A stretch of 64,000 nucleotides of DNA from Lacticaseibacillus suibinensis. GTDB taxonomy: Bacteria; Bacillota; Bacilli; Lactobacillales; Lactobacillaceae. The position numbers and the translations under genes were made by a program. Of the stretch, positions 27,845 to 37,321 are shown in pieces. Positions within the stretch are counted from its first letter, which is position 1. Each line of letters begins with the position of its first letter. The stretch covers positions 122,815 through 186,814 of the forward strand of contig NZ_RHOK01000002.1 of assembly GCF_003946175.1 (NCBI RefSeq), given 5' to 3'. The notes under the pieces were generated by a model. The model made no database searches and was not told the origin of the DNA. It worked only from the letters and a program-made list of their open reading frames with translations.

Positions 27845-27871
27845 AAAGGGCGGGCATGAGCCGGCCTTTTG
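27845..27871 (+). terminator. Weak hairpin between the transporter gene and argG
   Basis: A 9-bp stem with one mismatch (AAAGG.CGG type), then four T residues. It may only partly stop transcription into argG. Confidence 0.35.
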
Positions 27872-27931
27872 GTGCGTTACCCGGTCATGAGCATTAAACT
27901 GTGAACTGAACCAATTGAGGAGGAATTATTG

Positions 27932-29152
27932 ATGACAGACAAAATTGTATTGGCATATTCAGGCGGCTTAGATACTTCGGTGGCCATTCCTTGGCTCCAA
28001 GACCGCGGCTACGACGTTATCGCCGTGTGCCTGAATGTCGGCCAGCCCAATGCGGACATGGCCTTCATTCAAAAAAAGGCCCTGCAGGTGGGCGCGATTG
28101 AAAGCTACGCCATCGATGCCCAGGACGAATTTGCCGATACCTATGTGGCGCCTGTGATCAAAGCCAACGCCTTGTACGAAGGCGACTATCCGCTGGTTTC
28201 CGCGCTGTCGCGGCCGCTGATTATCGACCACCTGGTGCAAATTGCCCATGAACACGGCGCCGTGGCCATTGCCCATGGCTCCACCGGGAAGGGCAACGAC
28301 CAGGTCCGTTTCGAAGCCGCCATTCACGCCTTGGATCCACAGCTCAAAATCGAAGACCCAATTCGTGATTTTCACTGGTCCCGGGAAGAAGAAATCGACT
28401 ACGCCAAGGAGCACAACGTTCCCGTGCCGATTGGCAAAAAATCGCCTTATTCCATCGACGCTAACCTCTGGGGTCGCGCCAACGAAGCCGGCATTCTGGA
28501 AAATCCTTGGAACCAAGCGCCAGCTGACGCCTGGGCGATGAGTGTGGCACCAGAAGAAGCGCCAGATCAGCCAGTCTTCATCGATTTGACCTTTGAACAA
28601 GGCCTGCCGGTGGCGATTGACGGCGAAGCGATGAAACTCGCTGCTTTGATTAAGCACTTGAATAAGCTGGCCGGCGAAAACGGCATCGGCCGCATCGACA
28701 AAATCGAAAACCGCATGGTGGGCATCAAGTCCCGCGAAGTTTACGAAGCCCCAGCCGCGGCGGTCATCATGGCGGCGCACCACGAACTGGAAAACCTGAC
28801 CTTGGAGCGCGACGTGGCCCATTACAAGCCGCTGATTGAGCAGCAACTCGCCACCATGATTTACGAAGCCAAGTGGATCACCCCCCTGTTTGACGCCCTG
28901 ATGGCCTTTGTTGACCACACCCAAACCGTCGTCAACGGCGTGGTGAAAATGAAGCTGTACAAAGGCAACGCCACCCCAGTCGCCCGCAAGTCCGACACGA
29001 ACTCACTTTACGATGAGAACCTGGCGACCTACACCTCAGCTGATACCTTCGATCAGGAAGCTGCCGCTGGCTTTATCAAGCTGTGGACCTTGCCGGGCAC
29101 GGTGTTTGAAGAAGTTAATCACGTGCACTCACAGAAACCGGAGGCCAAATAA
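27932..29152 (+). CDS. argG: Argininosuccinate synthase
   Basis: A 406-residue enzyme that joins citrulline and aspartate with ATP. The nucleotide-binding start [12 protein letters not shown], the [12 protein letters not shown] block and [12 protein letters not shown] are diagnostic. The ATG at 27932 follows AGGAGG. The last stop base overlaps the argH ATG, so the two are translationally coupled. No other arginine biosynthesis genes are in the window, so the pair probably works from citrulline. Confidence 0.97.
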   Translation: MTDKIVLAYSGGLDTSVAIPWLQDRGYDVIAVCLNVGQPNADMAFIQKKALQVGAIESYAIDAQDEFADTYVAPVIKANALYEGDYPLVSALSRPLIIDHLVQIAHEHGAVAIAHGSTGKGNDQVRFEAAIHALDPQLKIEDPIRDFHWSREEEIDYAKEHNVPVPIGKKSPYSIDANLWGRANEAGILENPWNQAPADAWAMSVAPEEAPDQPVFIDLTFEQGLPVAIDGEAMKLAALIKHLNKLAGENGIGRIDKIENRMVGIKSREVYEAPAAAVIMAAHHELENLTLERDVAHYKPLIEQQLATMIYEAKWITPLFDALMAFVDHTQTVVNGVVKMKLYKGNATPVARKSDTNSLYDENLATYTSADTFDQEAAAGFIKLWTLPGTVFEEVNHVHSQKPEAK

Positions 29153-30534
29153 TGACCGACAAACTTTGGGGCGGCCGGTTCACCGCCAAAGCCGCCAAAT
29201 GGGTCGATACCTTTGGCGCCTCGATTAGCTTTGACCAGCAAATGGCCAAAGAGGACCTCACCGCTTCCATCGCCCACGTCAAAATGCTTGGCGCTCAAGC
29301 CATCATCCCAAAAGCTGACGCGGCGACGATTGAAGCCGGTTTGAAGGCCCTCATGACCAAGCTGGAAAACGGTGAACTGCACTTCACCGTCGAAAACGAA
29401 GATATTCATTTGAACATGGAAAGCCTGCTGACGGATTTGATTGGGCCGGTGGCGGGTAAGCTGCACACCGCCCGCTCCCGCAACGACCAAGTCGCCACGG
29501 ATTTTCACCTGTGGCTGAAAAACCGCCTGCCGGAAATCATGGCCGCAATCAGCGACTTGCAAACGGTGCTGATCGAAAAAGCCGAGGAGAATGCCGGCAC
29601 CATTATGCCGGGCTACACCCACATGCAGCACGCCCAGCCCATCACGTATGGTCATTATCTGCTGGCGTATTTTGAAATGTTGCAGCGTGACTATGAACGT
29701 TTTGAATTCAACCAGAAGCATACCGACATGTTGCCGCTTGGCGCCGCCGCGCTGGCCGGCACGACCTTCCCGATTGACCGAGAAGCAGTGGCGGCAAGTC
29801 TCGATTTTGACGCCGTGTACCACAACAGCTTAGATGCTGTGTCCGATCGCGATTTTGCACTGGAGTTTCTCAGCAACGCCGCAATTTTGATGCAGCATCT
29901 GAGCCGGTTGGCCGAAGAACTCATTCTCTGGTGCACGTATGAATTCAACTACATCGAAATGGCGGACACTTTTGCCACCGGCAGTTCGATCATGCCGCAA
30001 AAGAAAAACGCCGACTTCGCGGAACTGGTGCGTGGCAAAACCGGCCGGGTCTACGGTGCCTTGATGGGGCTGTTGACCACCATGAAGAGCCTGCCTTTGG
30101 CCTACAACAAGGACATGCAGGAAGACAAAGAGCCAGTGTTTGATGCGTATACCACCATTCTCGGCTCGCTCCATATTTTCACCGGCATGCTGGAGTCGAT
30201 TACCGTACACAAGCAGCGGATGCATGACGCCACGACCAATGACTTCTCCAACGCCACGGAATTGGCGGATTATCTTGCCACCAAAGGCGTGCCGTTCCGG
30301 CAGGCGCACGGCATCGTCGGCCAACTCGTGCTGCATGGTATTCAGACCCACCAAAGTCTGCAAGACATGCCGCTAAGCGAGCTGCAAGCCGCCGCACCAC
30401 AGATTGAAAAAGACGTTTATGCCGAGCTCACCTCGGAAGCTGCTGTGAACCGCCGCACCAGCCTCGGTGGCACCGCGATGGCGAACGTTGAAAAAGAAGT
30501 GGCCCGCGCCAAGGAAATCATCGCGAGCCATTAA
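29152..30534 (+). CDS. argH: Argininosuccinate lyase
   Basis: A 460-residue enzyme of the fumarase/aspartase superfamily that splits argininosuccinate into arginine and fumarate. The start LWGGRF, the HTARSRNDQ motif and the flexible signature loop [12 protein letters not shown] are present. It overlaps argG by one base (TAATG). A strong terminator follows. Confidence 0.97.
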   Translation: MTDKLWGGRFTAKAAKWVDTFGASISFDQQMAKEDLTASIAHVKMLGAQAIIPKADAATIEAGLKALMTKLENGELHFTVENEDIHLNMESLLTDLIGPVAGKLHTARSRNDQVATDFHLWLKNRLPEIMAAISDLQTVLIEKAEENAGTIMPGYTHMQHAQPITYGHYLLAYFEMLQRDYERFEFNQKHTDMLPLGAAALAGTTFPIDREAVAASLDFDAVYHNSLDAVSDRDFALEFLSNAAILMQHLSRLAEELILWCTYEFNYIEMADTFATGSSIMPQKKNADFAELVRGKTGRVYGALMGLLTTMKSLPLAYNKDMQEDKEPVFDAYTTILGSLHIFTGMLESITVHKQRMHDATTNDFSNATELADYLATKGVPFRQAHGIVGQLVLHGIQTHQSLQDMPLSELQAAAPQIEKDVYAELTSEAAVNRRTSLGGTAMANVEKEVARAKEIIASH

Positions 30535-30538
30535 AGTT

Positions 30539-30579
30539 AAGGACTCAGCATCGCACAATGCGATGCTGAGTCCTTTTTT
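30539..30579 (+). terminator. Terminator of argGH
   Basis: A perfect stem AAGGACTCAGCATCGC with its complement around a 4-base loop, followed by six T residues. Confidence 0.95.
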
Positions 30580-30670
30580 CTTCACCCCTACCAGCGTCAA
30601 AGTAAAACGGCGCACCTTGTGGCATCGCCGTCACTTAAGCTAAGCATTCATTTGGAAGGCGCAACGCCCG

Positions 30671-31450
30671 CTAAAGCCGCTGGTAACCGACAGCCTTGAC
30701 GTCCTGATGCGCCGCTAAGTATGCCTGCCATGGGGCAACCAGCCAGTCACGATCAAGCACGCGGTCTTCATTCAAAGAGCTACGCTGCGCTAAAAGTGCG
30801 CTCGGCGTGCCCGGATGCGTAATCAAAGCTAACGTGCCAGCCTCCGATAGCGCTTGGACGGCGGCGGCCACGGTTGCTAGATCATCAGTGGTGTGCCGCA
30901 AGCCTAACGTCTGCGTTGGTGCCGTGACCGACCGCGTCTTCAGCATCCCCCAAAGCTTGGGCTGCTGCCCAGCAACTAGGTTATGCCGTAGCGGCAGACC
31001 TGTTTCTTGGGCCAGCCGGGACACCACGTCAAACACCGCGGGACTGAGCAACTCGAAGTTCTTGTGGGTGGTGATGTGATCAATCATGATTCCGAAACGC
31101 TGGGCCAGCTTGATTTGCTGGCGCAGTTCGCTGGCTAGTTCACCCAGGTTGATTTCACCAATCGCCAGCCGGGCCGTGAATTGATCAAATGGCAGCAAAT
31201 AGCCGCGCTCATCCACCAAGGACGCTATTTGCTCCGGCGAGCTCGCCGGCAAATGACGGTCGATGATCAGATGAATACCCATCTGCGTGCGGCCAGCTGC
31301 CTCGGCGAGTTGCATGGAATCTTGAAACCCTGGCATGGTGGGCATGCAGTTGGTCGCCGTTACGACGCCCTGATCCAGCAGCGCCAAAATCGTTTTGGTA
31401 ATCGCTGGCGTCAGGCCAAAATCATCCGCTTCCACAATCACTTGTTTCAC
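30671..31450 (-). CDS. ChbG/YdjC-like carbohydrate deacetylase
   Basis: A 259-residue protein of the YdjC/ChbG family. These are metal-dependent deacetylases of chitooligosaccharides or related amino sugars. Visible motifs are ADDFG at residues 8-12, GIHL near 59 and HITTHKN near 124, which hold the metal ligands. It is a single-gene unit here, and the true substrate is unknown. Confidence 0.88.
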   Translation of the reverse strand: MKQVIVEADDFGLTPAITKTILALLDQGVVTATNCMPTMPGFQDSMQLAEAAGRTQMGIHLIIDRHLPASSPEQIASLVDERGYLLPFDQFTARLAIGEINLGELASELRQQIKLAQRFGIMIDHITTHKNFELLSPAVFDVVSRLAQETGLPLRHNLVAGQQPKLWGMLKTRSVTAPTQTLGLRHTTDDLATVAAAVQALSEAGTLALITHPGTPSALLAQRSSLNEDRVLDRDWLVAPWQAYLAAHQDVKAVGYQRL

Positions 31451-31519
31451 GATGACACCCCCCTTTTTGCTTACTGTACCAGAAAACCGGCCACACGAAG
31501 CGGCCGGTTGCAGGCAAAA

Positions 31520-32680
31520 CTAAAGTAGGTATTGCTGCCACAACTGGGTGGCGGTGTTCAGAAAGCGGGCGCGATTTTGGCCTTGTACATTGCCTAAAAT
31601 CACCACGCCTGACTGCCCGTCGCGGCTGATTTGCACCGTCGACAAGAAGCCATAGCCTGAACCGTTAGCATGCAGTGCTTGCGGCTCATTCAGATAGAAC
31701 CCACCGCCGTAATGTTGCCCAGCCGGGTACAGCGCAGCCGGCGTGACCCCAAGCAGTTTGCCAGAGACCAAGGCCTGCTCGGCGCGGAACAGATCCGTGG
31801 CACTCATATACACCTGGCCGGTCCCCAGTTCCGCATGCATCGTGTCCTTCGAGACGAATTCCGGTTCAGCATACAAATTGCTGCCTTTAAGCGAGTAGCC
31901 GGTTGCGACCGGCTGGGTAGCAGACAAGTCATACGCCATCGCGGTATGTTTCAGCGCAAGCCGGTCGCGGTACAGGCCCATGAACAGTTGCTGGTAATCT
32001 TGCTGGGTGACTTGTTCAAGAATGCCCGCCAGCAGCACATAATTCACTGGCATATAGGCATATTGCCCCAGGGTCTTCGGCCGCACGGTCAAATGCGCCG
32101 CGTCATAAGCCACCAGCTGGGCATCGCTTTGATATTTGGGCACCAACGTATGCGGCGTGCTCAGGCCCGAGTTCATGTGCAGCAGATGGGCCACGGTCAG
32201 CGTCGGCTGGCCTTGCAAGCGCGCGTAAAATTGTCCGACCGGGGTGGTCAGGGCGAGCTTACCCAGCACCATTTGTTGCATCACCAAGCCCGCAGTCAGA
32301 CTTTTTTGCAGCGAGTCGATTTGAAACATGGTATCGGCGGTGTTCAGGCGTTTGCGCGCGGCATTGGCATAGCCCGCACTGTACTCGGCGACAATGCGGT
32401 TATGCTTGACCATTAAGGCCGTGCCGGAAAAATGCTGCTGCGCCAGCGGCCGTTCTAGGGCCTCTTGCATAGTATTGTTGATCGCGCGTGGCAGCGAGTT
32501 GCCGGCTTTTTGGGCTGGCTGCGCTTTGGCCTTTACCACCACCGTCTTTGTTTGCGCTGGCGGTTTTGGCGCTGTCCAGCGGCCCAAGCTAAACCCTAAG
32601 CCCAAGCTCAGCGCAGCCACGATGCCTAGCAAGGCAAGGCGGCGGTGGACGCGACTGCGGTTATTTTGTGCATAACGCAT
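31520..32680 (-). CDS. Serine hydrolase, beta-lactamase/PBP4* family
   Basis: A 386-residue membrane-anchored protein (hydrophobic segment at residues ~13-35) with a class C beta-lactamase-like domain. The catalytic tetrad SLQK (SxxK) lies in MFQIDSLQKSL. YMPVNY supplies the second motif. Such proteins act as D-Ala or peptidase-type esterases, or are inactive relatives. I chose the ATG at 32680, whose ribosome binding site overlaps the dltD stop. The gene is therefore likely cotranslated with dltD and may act on D-alanylated teichoic acid, which is inference. Confidence 0.85.
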   Translation of the reverse strand: MRYAQNNRSRVHRRLALLGIVAALSLGLGFSLGRWTAPKPPAQTKTVVVKAKAQPAQKAGNSLPRAINNTMQEALERPLAQQHFSGTALMVKHNRIVAEYSAGYANAARKRLNTADTMFQIDSLQKSLTAGLVMQQMVLGKLALTTPVGQFYARLQGQPTLTVAHLLHMNSGLSTPHTLVPKYQSDAQLVAYDAAHLTVRPKTLGQYAYMPVNYVLLAGILEQVTQQDYQQLFMGLYRDRLALKHTAMAYDLSATQPVATGYSLKGSNLYAEPEFVSKDTMHAELGTGQVYMSATDLFRAEQALVSGKLLGVTPAALYPAGQHYGGGFYLNEPQALHANGSGYGFLSTVQISRDGQSGVVILGNVQGQNRARFLNTATQLWQQYLL

Positions 32681-32684
32681 GTGC

Positions 32685-33935
32685 TCACCCCACTGTTTTC
32701 GTCTGTGCCCAGGCCTTGGTGTAGAAATAGTCATTCAGCTGGTAGTGCGGGGCCAGTTGCGGCGTCGTCAAAAACGGCTTGACCACGTGATCGACCGCCA
32801 GCCAGCCTTGCCAGCCCAAATGAATGGTATCTTGCATGAAGTAAGGCTGGCTGCCTTTTTGACTCAGATCCAGCACCTTATCGAAGCCTTGTTCAGCAAG
32901 CTGATACTTGAGTTTACCCACCGCTTCTTCATATTCCGGCATCGACAGGCCGGTGTAGCGGGCCCATTTTTGGTTGATCGGCGGAATAATGAATTGCACG
33001 TTCATGTTCGCCTTGGCAAACTGCTGGAGCAGCAGCTGAAAGTCGCCGTATTCTGGGCTGACGCGATAGTCGAAGCCGCGCTGACTACCAGCCAGCTGCT
33101 TAAGTCGTTTGCCCTTGAGCCGCTTATTGAAAAAGTCGTTGTCGATGCCTAGGTTGTTCGAGGTGGTGCGCGCCTTGCCGATTTGCGTAGCTAGCGTGCT
33201 GAGGGCCGCCGGGTCGTCCGTGGCCGGCAATCGCCGCATGCCGCGTTCAATGTCGTGCCAGCGCGGTGAAATCGACAAGGTGCTGAAAAGGTTGTCCTCA
33301 TTTTTCAAGGCTTGCAGTTCGGCTTGCAGCCCCACGCGTTGCGGCTTGGTCAGGCGCTGACCAGCAGCAATGCGATACAGCGCATCACGCATCACGATAC
33401 TTTTGGCCGGGGCCCCCATGGCGAGCAGGCGGCGAGCTGCATAGCGATCCGCTTCGCCGCGGCCGGCCTTGAGTAGCCAAGTCGCGAGCTGCAGCGGGGA
33501 GTAGTATTGATCAAAAGCGGCTGGAATTTGGCCTTGCTTGGTGAACCACTGCATCGAAACGATGAACACCGCCCGTTTGCCATGGAGCTGCGGCATCATG
33601 GTTTGTTCATCGACAAAATGCACCAGTGACTGGGTCCCTGGATCACCCAGCAACAGCGGCTGATAAGCACGGTGATACTTGGCCGCTAAAACTGAAGGAT
33701 GAAACGGGTCCATCCGCGCCAGCTCTGAAGAACCATAAAAGGGCACATAGTTTTTGGCCAGGGCTTGGTGCTTGATGCGCTGGCCGCCGAGAACGGTTGG
33801 CGACAGTGATACGGCGTCAGCGTGCAGCCGCTGCATGCTTAATTTCTGGTTTGGTAGCGGCGCCAGCAGCAACCCCAGCACAATCAAAGCCGCTAGCACT
33901 ACCGGCCCGAAAATTTGCCAGAGTCGTTTTTTCAT
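32685..33935 (-). CDS. dltD: DltD, D-alanyl transfer to lipoteichoic acid
   Basis: A 416-residue membrane-anchored SGNH-like protein that acts at the outer face in the last step of teichoic acid D-alanylation. It has an N-terminal helix, [16 protein letters not shown] holding the catalytic Ser, and a late block [10 protein letters not shown] with the Asp/His pair. The ATG at 33935 overlaps the dltC stop (ATGA). Confidence 0.95.
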   Translation of the reverse strand: MKKRLWQIFGPVVLAALIVLGLLLAPLPNQKLSMQRLHADAVSLSPTVLGGQRIKHQALAKNYVPFYGSSELARMDPFHPSVLAAKYHRAYQPLLLGDPGTQSLVHFVDEQTMMPQLHGKRAVFIVSMQWFTKQGQIPAAFDQYYSPLQLATWLLKAGRGEADRYAARRLLAMGAPAKSIVMRDALYRIAAGQRLTKPQRVGLQAELQALKNEDNLFSTLSISPRWHDIERGMRRLPATDDPAALSTLATQIGKARTTSNNLGIDNDFFNKRLKGKRLKQLAGSQRGFDYRVSPEYGDFQLLLQQFAKANMNVQFIIPPINQKWARYTGLSMPEYEEAVGKLKYQLAEQGFDKVLDLSQKGSQPYFMQDTIHLGWQGWLAVDHVVKPFLTTPQLAPHYQLNDYFYTKAWAQTKTVG

Positions 33936-34165
33936 GCCGTTGCGCTCGCTTTGGCAATGATTTTCGCTGGGGTGTCCCACTGACTGCGGTCGAATTCAGA
34001 GACAGGGACGTCCACGCCGAGCTGGGATTGCAGTTCCAGTAGGAGTTGCACGGTGTCCATTGAGTCGAGCAGACCGCTTTCGAAGAGGTTTTCATCCAAG
34101 TTGGCAGCGAAGTCCTCGCCGGTTAAGTCGTTCAGAATTGCCAAAACAGTTTCTTTTGTATCCAT
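33932..34165 (-). CDS. dltC: DltC, D-alanyl carrier protein
   Basis: A 77-residue acyl-carrier-like protein. The phosphopantetheine Ser is in LLDSMDTVQ. DltA loads D-alanine onto it and DltB uses it at the membrane. It is separated from dltB by a 218-bp gap that holds a large palindrome, unlike the tight spacing elsewhere in the operon. Confidence 0.97.
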   Translation of the reverse strand: MDTKETVLAILNDLTGEDFAANLDENLFESGLLDSMDTVQLLLELQSQLGVDVPVSEFDRSQWDTPAKIIAKASATA

Positions 34166-34196
34166 GTTATTTTCTCCTTTGATTGTGTGATTGCCC

Positions 34197-34331
34197 GCTG
34201 GTTTGGACGCCGGCGACCTCCGCGGTGGATCGCTGCTGGCGGTGCGGCCGGTCCGAGCCGAAAAGCGGTCTCGGACCTAACGATTGAGCCGCAGCGCCCC
34301 ACCGCTCCAGCCGCCAGCACCCAAACCAGCT
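34197..34331. repeat. Family-2 palindromic element between dltB and dltC
   Basis: About 135 bp with end arms GCTGGTTTGG/CCAAACCAGC and central stem GGTCCGAG/CTCGGACC around GCC-GAAAA-GCGGT. It shares the block TTAGG.CCGAGACCG and GGCTCGGACCGGCCGCAC (reverse strand) with 52464-52500. It occurs in the middle of an otherwise overlapping operon. Confidence 0.8.
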
Positions 34332-34383
34332 CCTTAACAGAAACAGGTGGCACTTGGATCATAGATTTTACATTGAGCTTAAT

Positions 34384-35586
34384 TTACTTAAACCACAGCG
34401 TGTCCAAAAACCCTGAAAAGATGAGGAAGCTGAAGCAGACGACATTGAAGGTGATGAAGATGGCCAAAGCTTCGGTCCAGCGGTTGTGCGGTAGTTGTTT
34501 GCGGTGCTTCTTTTTGAAGCGAAGCCAGTAGTCGTTGATGATGATGGCACCAGCGTGGAAAAGACCGTAAACGATGTAATACCAAGTGACGCCGTGCCAG
34601 AAGCCCATCACCAGGAAGTTGATCAGGTACGCGACTTGCGAGATGCGAATGCGGTTTTTGATCAGTTTGTGTTTCATGATGAAAAAGGTGACGCGCATGA
34701 AGATGAAATCGCGGAACCAAAATGAGAGCGTCATGTGCCAGCGGTTCCAGAAGTCCTTGATGTTGTGCGCCTGAAACGGCCGGTTGAAGTTCATGGGGGT
34801 GTTGATGCCCATCACTAAGGACAACGCCACGGCGAACAGGCTGTAGCCGGCAAAGTCGAAGAACAGATACATGGCGTAATCGTACATGTATAAGCCCAAG
34901 GCCGGGCTGAGGTCGAGCCAGCCGCGGTGCACCATGGCGGCTTGGGCAAGGCGCGGGAGCCATAAGGTGCCAAAGACATAGCCCAGAATGAACTTGTAGA
35001 AGAAGCCGAGAAACAGGTACCACACGGCGCGTTCCAGCATGGCCACATAGTCGCTTTGGGTCGGCACCTGCTCATAATCCTGGGCGAAGCGCCGGTAGCG
35101 GTCGATGGGGCCAGAGGAGATGACCGGCATGAACAGCATAAAGCGCAGGAACATCCCCAATGACAATTGTTTGATGGTGCCGTCGCGCAGCTCCATCAGT
35201 ACTTGCACGGCCTTAAAGGTCAGATAGGAAATCCCCAGGAACCCCAGCAGCGATTGGTTGGGGCCAAGCGCCGGGGTCACTTTGACAATGACCAGCGGCA
35301 AAATGCTCAAGGCCACCACTGAAACAAACACCGGTGTCGTATTTTTGGTTTGGCGATACCGCGCGTAGCCTGCCACCAGCAGCAATTGATACACCACATA
35401 CGCGATCAGGGCCACGCCTTGCTGCCACTTGGCGCCGGTGAACATCAGCGTGATGAACGCCGCCGAGACGATAGTTTCATAAATGCGCAGCCGGTGCCCG
35501 TAATACAGGCCAATCATCAGTGGTAACAGCGCCACCAGCAAGAGGACGAAATATTTGGGGTCGGCATAAGGTTGTAAATTGATCAT
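34384..35586 (-). CDS. dltB: DltB, MBOAT-family D-alanyl transferase
   Basis: A 400-residue membrane-bound O-acyltransferase that moves D-alanine from DltC across the membrane. The FWNRWHMTLSFWFRDF block and the catalytic His in FWHGVTW are typical. The start overlaps the dltA stop by four bases (ATGA). Confidence 0.96.
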   Translation of the reverse strand: MINLQPYADPKYFVLLLVALLPLMIGLYYGHRLRIYETIVSAAFITLMFTGAKWQQGVALIAYVVYQLLLVAGYARYRQTKNTTPVFVSVVALSILPLVIVKVTPALGPNQSLLGFLGISYLTFKAVQVLMELRDGTIKQLSLGMFLRFMLFMPVISSGPIDRYRRFAQDYEQVPTQSDYVAMLERAVWYLFLGFFYKFILGYVFGTLWLPRLAQAAMVHRGWLDLSPALGLYMYDYAMYLFFDFAGYSLFAVALSLVMGINTPMNFNRPFQAHNIKDFWNRWHMTLSFWFRDFIFMRVTFFIMKHKLIKNRIRISQVAYLINFLVMGFWHGVTWYYIVYGLFHAGAIIINDYWLRFKKKHRKQLPHNRWTEALAIFITFNVVCFSFLIFSGFLDTLWFK

Positions 35587-37085
35587 TGGCCATTGACCTC
35601 AGCAATCAGCGCTTTGACCGCCACCTTGCCATTTTGGGTCAGTGGCAGCTCATCGCGGTAAATGAAGCGTTGCGGCACCATGTACGGCATCATCACGCCT
35701 TGCAAGTACACGCGAATGGCTTTGGTCAAGGCCAGCCCGGATTCGGCTGGCGCTTCAGGGACGACATAGGCCAAAAGTTGCGCCACCTTATGTTCGGCGT
35801 TGTATTTCGGCACCGCCACCGCTTGGTGAATCATTGGCGCCTGGTTGAGGTAATGGTCCACTTCTTCCAACTCAATGCGGTAGCCGTTGAGCTTGATTTG
35901 AAAATCGGTCCGGCCTTGATAGAAAATCAAGCCGTCTTCGGTGATGTAGCCGAGGTCGCCTGTTTTATAGCCGCGTACGGCGCCGGCGGTAAAGGCCGCA
36001 GCAGTCTTTTCTGGGCGGTTGAGGTAGCCTTTGGACACGCTCGGGCCAATCAGCTCCAGCTCCCCGCTTTGGTGATTATCGGCTTCACGCTCGGAGCCTG
36101 GCACCAAGGTGATGGTGGTATCCGGTTTGGCATAACCAATCGGCAGGCGATCATGGTCGGCCAACACTTGATCCGTGATTTCAATCGCCGTCACCGCCAC
36201 GGTGGCTTCAGTCGGGCCATAGGTGTTAAACACCTGCGCCTTCGGGAACCGCTGGCGCAGCTTGGCTGCGGTGGCATGGGTCAGTTCTTCGCCGCAGAAG
36301 AACAGCTGCTTCAACGCTGGGTAGTGCACCGCGTCAAAGGTCTGATCCAGCAAGCAGATATCAATGAAACTAGGCGTGGATACCCACACATCCACTGGCA
36401 GCTGGGGCAAGGTTTCGAACAGTTGCTTCAAATTCTCAGTCGCTTCACGCGGCAAAATCTGCAGGCAGCCACCCGCGGTTAAGGTCGGGTACAAGGACAT
36501 CACAGACAGGTCAAAGGAAAACGGCGCTTGCGCCAACATCCGCGGCTGGCGTGGCAAGTTGAAGCTGGCCATCCACGCCACAAAGCTGGTGAGGTTGCCA
36601 TGGGAAATCTGCACGCCTTTGGGCTGGCCAGTGGTGCCAGAAGTGAAGATGATATAGAAATTATCATCAGCCGCTGGGGTCGGCAGCGTCACCGTCAGTG
36701 GCACGGTCATCATTTCCGCCACTTGACCTGGGGTTTTCACTGGGGTCTTCAGCGCTACTGGTACTGGCTGCGTGGCCAGCACCACCGCTGGCTCGGCGAT
36801 GGCTTCAATCATCAGCAGGCGGTCTTGCGGCGAATGAGTATCGACCGGAATATAGGCCCGCCCGGCTTTGACGACGCCTAAAAACGCCGCGATGGCGGCG
36901 AAGCTTTGGTCGCAGTAGACCAGCACTGGGCCGGCAGGTAAGGCGCTGGCTAAAAGCGCGGCTGCAATGCCGTCGGAGGCGGCCTTCAGTTCGCCATACG
37001 TATAATGATCGGCCAACACCGTCAGCGCCGGCCAGTCGGGATGGGCCAGCGCAATGTCATCAATTTGTTGCACGATTGTTTTCAT
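35583..37085 (-). CDS. dltA: DltA, D-alanine:carrier protein ligase
   Basis: A 500-residue adenylating enzyme that activates D-alanine and loads DltC. The phosphate loop FTSGTTGQPKG, NTYGPTEATV and GRTDFQIKLNGYRIE are present. It follows dltX, whose stop overlaps the dltA ribosome binding site. Confidence 0.97.
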   Translation of the reverse strand: MKTIVQQIDDIALAHPDWPALTVLADHYTYGELKAASDGIAAALLASALPAGPVLVYCDQSFAAIAAFLGVVKAGRAYIPVDTHSPQDRLLMIEAIAEPAVVLATQPVPVALKTPVKTPGQVAEMMTVPLTVTLPTPAADDNFYIIFTSGTTGQPKGVQISHGNLTSFVAWMASFNLPRQPRMLAQAPFSFDLSVMSLYPTLTAGGCLQILPREATENLKQLFETLPQLPVDVWVSTPSFIDICLLDQTFDAVHYPALKQLFFCGEELTHATAAKLRQRFPKAQVFNTYGPTEATVAVTAIEITDQVLADHDRLPIGYAKPDTTITLVPGSEREADNHQSGELELIGPSVSKGYLNRPEKTAAAFTAGAVRGYKTGDLGYITEDGLIFYQGRTDFQIKLNGYRIELEEVDHYLNQAPMIHQAVAVPKYNAEHKVAQLLAYVVPEAPAESGLALTKAIRVYLQGVMMPYMVPQRFIYRDELPLTQNGKVAVKALIAEVNGQ

Positions 37086-37094
37086 GAGTGCCTC

Positions 37095-37232
37095 CTAGAA
37101 TTCGTTGTAAATAAAGTGGCCACCAGCGACGCCGCGATAGCTGTATAAGTAGACCAAAATTAGAATGATCACGGTGTAAAACAGCGTTTTGGCGACGAAT
37201 TTCACGCTCGGTTTCGCGAAGAAAGCTTTCAT
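37095..37232 (-). CDS. dltX: DltX, small teichoic acid D-alanylation protein
   Basis: A 45-residue membrane protein with one helix (residues ~15-31) and the conserved C-terminal motif GHFIYNEF. DltX is needed for D-alanylation and its tail can act as an acyl acceptor in the transfer chain. The gene is short and easily missed. It is recognised by this tail and by its place 9 bases before dltA. AAGGA lies upstream of the ATG. Confidence 0.95.
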   Translation of the reverse strand: MKAFFAKPSVKFVAKTLFYTVIILILVYLYSYRGVAGGHFIYNEF

Positions 37233-37254
37233 CTGGGATCCTTCTTTCTGCATT

Positions 37255-37292
37255 AAAAAAGCAATGACCTTAGTGTAGTGGTCATTGCTTTT
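37255..37292 (-). terminator. Terminator between the two-component system and dltX
   Basis: On the minus strand the stem AAAAGCAATGACC with its complement is followed by six T residues, only 22 bases before the dltX ATG. No separate dlt promoter fits between them, so it may attenuate read-through from the two-component genes. Confidence 0.85.
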
Positions 37293-37321
37293 ACCTTCAG
37301 GAGCACTTTCTAAACCCGAGA

